Source of the DNA: CAZXPA01 sp964642485
Lineage (GTDB): Bacteria; Patescibacteriota; Patescibacteriia; UBA2591; UBA6264
Direction of reading: 5' to 3'
Assembly (NCBI GenBank): GCA_964642485.1
Contig: CAZXPA010000015.1
Location: 1-13,873, forward strand
Length of the DNA: 13,873 bases
In this document: positions 11,546-13,873 of the stretch, piece after piece
Layout: each line of letters opens with the position of its first letter
Numbering within the stretch: the first letter of the stretch is position 1
Position numbers and translations under genes: made by a program
The notes under the pieces: generated by a model
Told to the model about the DNA's origin: nothing
Seen by the model: only the letters and a program-made list of their open reading frames with translations
Database searches by the model: none

Positions 11546-13063
11546 CTATCTCGCGTATTCAATAATCCTGTTTTCCCTAATTACTGTAATCTTAATCTCA
11601 CCTGGATACTTTAATTCCTCCTCAATCTTATCAGCAATTTGCCGAGCTAGTTTATGAGCAGTAACATCATCAATTTCTTGAGGAGTAACAAAAACCCTTA
11701 ATTCCCGACCAGCTTGAATAGCATAGGCCCTTTCAACTCCGGCAAAGGTTTTGGCCAGGGTTTCTAATTCTTCTAAGCGCTTAAGATATTCTTCATAAGT
11801 GTCTCGTCGAGCTCCTGGCCGAGCTCCAGAAATAGCATCAGCTACTTTAACAATTACCGCTTCTAAGGTTGGCGGATGGTCTTCATGATGTGTAGCGATT
11901 GGGATGACAATCTCTTTTGCTAAGCCATATTTTTCCGCTAAATCCTTACCAATCTCTGGGTGTGTTCCCTGAACCTCAAAATCAACTGCTTTCCCAATAT
12001 CATGAAGCAGCCCAGATTTTTTAGCCACAGCTACATTAGCTCCTAATTCATGGGCTAACATAGCTGACAAATGAGCTACTTCAATAGAATGAATAAGAAC
12101 ATTTTGGCCGTAACTGGTGCGGTATTTTAACCTTCCTAAAACCTGAATTAATTTTGGGTCAAGACCAGCAATCCCTGTTTGATAAAGAGCGTCCTCGCCT
12201 GCTTCTTTAATATCCCGGGCTAATTCCTTTTTTGTGTCTTCAACTATTCTCTCAATTCTGGCTGGCTGAATTCGACCGTCTAAAACCAGCTTTTCTAAAA
12301 CTAGTTTAGCTAACTGACGGCGAACAGGATTAAAAGCTGAGATAAAAACAACTTCTGGGGTATCATCAACAACAATTTCTGCTCCAGTTAACTGCTCAAC
12401 CACTTTAATATTTCGTCCCTCCCGACCAATAACCCGACCTTTAATTTCATCTGAAGGTAGGGCTACAGAAGCAATAGTTGTCTCAGCTGTATGTGGGGAA
12501 GCATATCTCTCAATAACGCTGGTAATTAAATCTTTTGTCTTTTTTTCAATTTCCTCAGCCCCGTACTGCTCTATCTTTTTAATTCTACTCAGAATATCAT
12601 CTTTCATTTTTTTCTCTAAACTCTCTAAAAGAACTTTTTTTGCTTCTTCTTCTGTCATCCCAGAAATCCTTTCTAATTCCTGTCTTGCTTCTTCATAAAG
12701 CTGTTTAATCTTAACTTTTGCCTGTTCAAGCCGACCAGCTTTCCCTACTAAATCTCGCTGACGTTCCTCTAATTCAAAAATTTTCTTTTCAAAAAGTGAT
12801 TGTCGCTTTTCCAGTCTACCTTCTAAAACCTTTAATTCTCCTCGTCTAACCGATTCTTCCTTTTTAGCTTTTTCAATGATTTTTAAACTTTCTTCGCGGG
12901 CCTTAAAAAATGTTTCCTGCTGTTTAACTTTGGCTTTAGCCAAAATTTCTTTAGCTTTAGCTTCAGCTGATTCAGTCATCCGTCTGCTTATTTGTTGACG
13001 GGCCAGCCAACCAATTAAACCACCAATAGCAATTCCAATTAGAACAAGAATGTAGTAATCCAT
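11546..13063 (-). CDS. rny: Ribonuclease Y
   Basis: RNase Y is a membrane-bound endoribonuclease that begins mRNA decay in many bacteria lacking RNase E. The 505 residues show every expected part: an N-terminal membrane anchor (about 4-20, ILVLIGIAIGGLIGWLA), a long charged coiled coil (about 30-180), a KH domain with the GREG RNA-binding loop (213-216), and an HD domain with H325, the HD pair H354-D355 in GLLHDIGK, THHEDHPP (391-398) and D409. The C-terminal domain ends IRENRIIEYAR, typical of the family. It lies downstream of clpP on the same strand with a hairpin between them. No promoter of its own is visible in the 77-bp gap, so partial read-through from clpP is possible. The ATG has no Shine-Dalgarno sequence. 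Confidence 0.97.
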   Translation of the reverse strand: MDYYILVLIGIAIGGLIGWLARQQISRRMTESAEAKAKEILAKAKVKQQETFFKAREESLKIIEKAKKEESVRRGELKVLEGRLEKRQSLFEKKIFELEERQRDLVGKAGRLEQAKVKIKQLYEEARQELERISGMTEEEAKKVLLESLEKKMKDDILSRIKKIEQYGAEEIEKKTKDLITSVIERYASPHTAETTIASVALPSDEIKGRVIGREGRNIKVVEQLTGAEIVVDDTPEVVFISAFNPVRRQLAKLVLEKLVLDGRIQPARIERIVEDTKKELARDIKEAGEDALYQTGIAGLDPKLIQVLGRLKYRTSYGQNVLIHSIEVAHLSAMLAHELGANVAVAKKSGLLHDIGKAVDFEVQGTHPEIGKDLAEKYGLAKEIVIPIATHHEDHPPTLEAVIVKVADAISGARPGARRDTYEEYLKRLEELETLAKTFAGVERAYAIQAGRELRVFVTPQEIDDVTAHKLARQIADKIEEELKYPGEIKITVIRENRIIEYAR

Positions 13064-13085
13064 AATAAAATATTAGTTAATAAAT

Positions 13086-13110
13086 AAAAGCCAAATTTCA
13101 TTTGGCTTTT
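13086..13110 (-). terminator. Hairpin terminator between clpP and rny
   Basis: aaaagccaaat (13086-13096) and atttggctttt (13100-13110) form a perfect 11-bp stem with loop ttc. On the minus strand the stem ends in a T-rich tract (GGCTTTTATTTATT), so it should stop or weaken transcription leaving clpP. The stem is AT-rich with a four-base GC core plus flanking pairs, so read-through into rny is likely. Confidence 0.75.
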
Positions 13111-13140
13111 AAAGGAAAAATTTGTATTTAAAGGAAATGA

Positions 13141-13719
13141 CTACTTGGTAATAATCTTATCAATTAAACCGTATTTTTTTGCTTCTTGAGCTGACATATA
13201 AAAATCGCGATCAGTATCTTTTTCTATCCTGGCTAATGATTGCCCAGTGTGTTTAGCTAACATCTTATTAATTCGATCTCTAATCTTTAAAATATGTTCA
13301 GCTCTAATCTTAATATCAGCTGCCGGACCTTCAGCCCCTCCCATAACTTGATGCAACATTATCTCTGCATTTGGCAGGGCTAAGCGCTTACCCTTTGCTC
13401 CTGCAGATAAAAGCACTGCTCCCATTGAGGCAGCTGTGCCAATACAAATAGTCATTACATCAGGCTTAACATATCGAATGGTATCATAAATAGCTAAACC
13501 AGCTGTTACTGAACCCCCAAGAGTATTGATATAAAGTTTAATATCTTTATTTTTATCTTCACTAGCTAGAAATAAAAGTTGGGCAATCACAATATTGGCT
13601 ATATCATCGCTGACAGGACTGCCCAGAAAAATTATTCTTTCCTTTAAAAGCCGAGAATATATATCATAGGCTCGTTCTCCACGGGTAGATTTTTCAATAA
13701 CGGTTGGAACGAGATACAT
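13141..13719 (-). CDS. clpP: ATP-dependent Clp protease proteolytic subunit ClpP
   Basis: ClpP forms the 14-subunit serine protease chamber that works with AAA+ unfoldases. The 192 residues start with the family-typical LVPTVIEKSTRGERAYDIYSRLL split over 3-25. The catalytic triad is present: S98 in GTAASMGA, H123 in MLHQVMGG and D172 in DTDRDFYMS. One family motif is altered: the loop usually written INSPGGS is INTLGGS here (64-70), keeping both oxyanion glycines but replacing proline by leucine. The start matches the common family N-terminus, so any propeptide is minimal. A near-perfect promoter lies upstream, with a leader of about 39 nt and no Shine-Dalgarno sequence near the ATG. The neighbour upstream may be tig. 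No clpX is in view, and the Clp-like ATPase 4.3 kb away shows no ClpP-docking loop. Confidence 0.97.
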   Translation of the reverse strand: MYLVPTVIEKSTRGERAYDIYSRLLKERIIFLGSPVSDDIANIVIAQLLFLASEDKNKDIKLYINTLGGSVTAGLAIYDTIRYVKPDVMTICIGTAASMGAVLLSAGAKGKRLALPNAEIMLHQVMGGAEGPAADIKIRAEHILKIRDRINKMLAKHTGQSLARIEKDTDRDFYMSAQEAKKYGLIDKIITK

Positions 13720-13764
13720 ATATTAAAATTGTTAATTATTAATTGATTTCTCTCCTTTTTTAGA

Positions 13765-13793
13765 AGTATATCATATTAAAAATAGCTTGTCAA
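13765..13793 (-). promoter_or_regulatory. sigma70-type promoter of clpP
   Basis: The minus strand reads TTGACA (13788-13793), 17 bp, then TATACT (13765-13770) preceded by TGA as an extended -10. It lies between the stop of the upstream gene and clpP. No inverted repeat resembling a heat-shock operator was seen around it. Confidence 0.88.
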
Positions 13794-13816
13794 TTTTTGG
13801 AAGTGGATAAACATCC

Positions 13817-13873
13817 TTACCCCTTAGCTTTTTTTAAAAGATCTTCAACCCGGCTAACCTCTTCTTCTGTTTG
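13817..13873 (-). CDS. C-terminal end of an unidentified gene (possibly trigger factor)
   Basis: The last 18 codons of a minus-strand gene enter from the right edge and end in TAA. The peptide is QTEEEVSRVEDLLKKAKG, charged and helical. In many bacteria tig (trigger factor) lies directly upstream of clpP and ends in a charged helix like this, so tig is the favoured guess from position alone. The tail is too short for any assignment by sequence. Confidence 0.5.
   Translation of the reverse strand, partial: QTEEEVSRVEDLLKKAKG

Overview
The window reads as a piece of a small, AT-rich bacterial chromosome. The gene set fits the Candidate Phyla Radiation (Patescibacteria). The pointers are: a membrane-anchored Clp-family ATPase with a DnaJ-like zinc ribbon, a 5'-3' exonuclease standing alone without a polymerase domain, a short YidC lacking the large periplasmic domain, compact single-copy housekeeping genes, and almost no Shine-Dalgarno sequences before start codons. 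The phylum is inferred from gene content and remembered families; no marker phylogeny was possible. Most of the window is roughly one-third GC by eye. No phage, insertion sequence, CRISPR array or rRNA was found.

Layout. Left part (1-4142): queA (+) converges with a DUF218/YdcF-like gene (-) on a strong terminator. The DUF218 gene is divergent from tRNA-Cys, each with its own sigma70-type promoter. tRNA-Cys is followed by the stand-alone exonuclease and holA (DNA polymerase III delta). queA carries two, and holA one, in-frame palindromic inserts. Middle (4143-6042): rpsT and two small unrecognised genes form a minus-strand operon whose promoter overlaps the divergent ruvA promoter, with the two -35 boxes on opposite strands of one palindrome. 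rplU converges on ruvA. Right part (6076-13873), all minus strand: the Clp-like ATPase and a small membrane protein upstream of it; the rpmH-rnpA-yidD-yidC cassette followed by a PRC-barrel gene; rny; clpP; and the last 18 codons of a further gene.

How the genes fit together. The right part is largely about RNA and protein quality at the membrane: RNase P protein, RNase Y, YidC/YidD membrane insertion, ClpP and the membrane Clp-like ATPase. The most unusual protein is that ATPase. Its first AAA+ module has lost the Walker B acidic pair and the arginine fingers. Neither pore loop has its aromatic residue, and no ClpP-docking loop is visible. The most unusual DNA structure is a run of five intergenic gaps (8.8-11.5 kb), each filled by its own short repeats arranged as inverted arms. 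One pair of arms brackets the rpmH promoter exactly.
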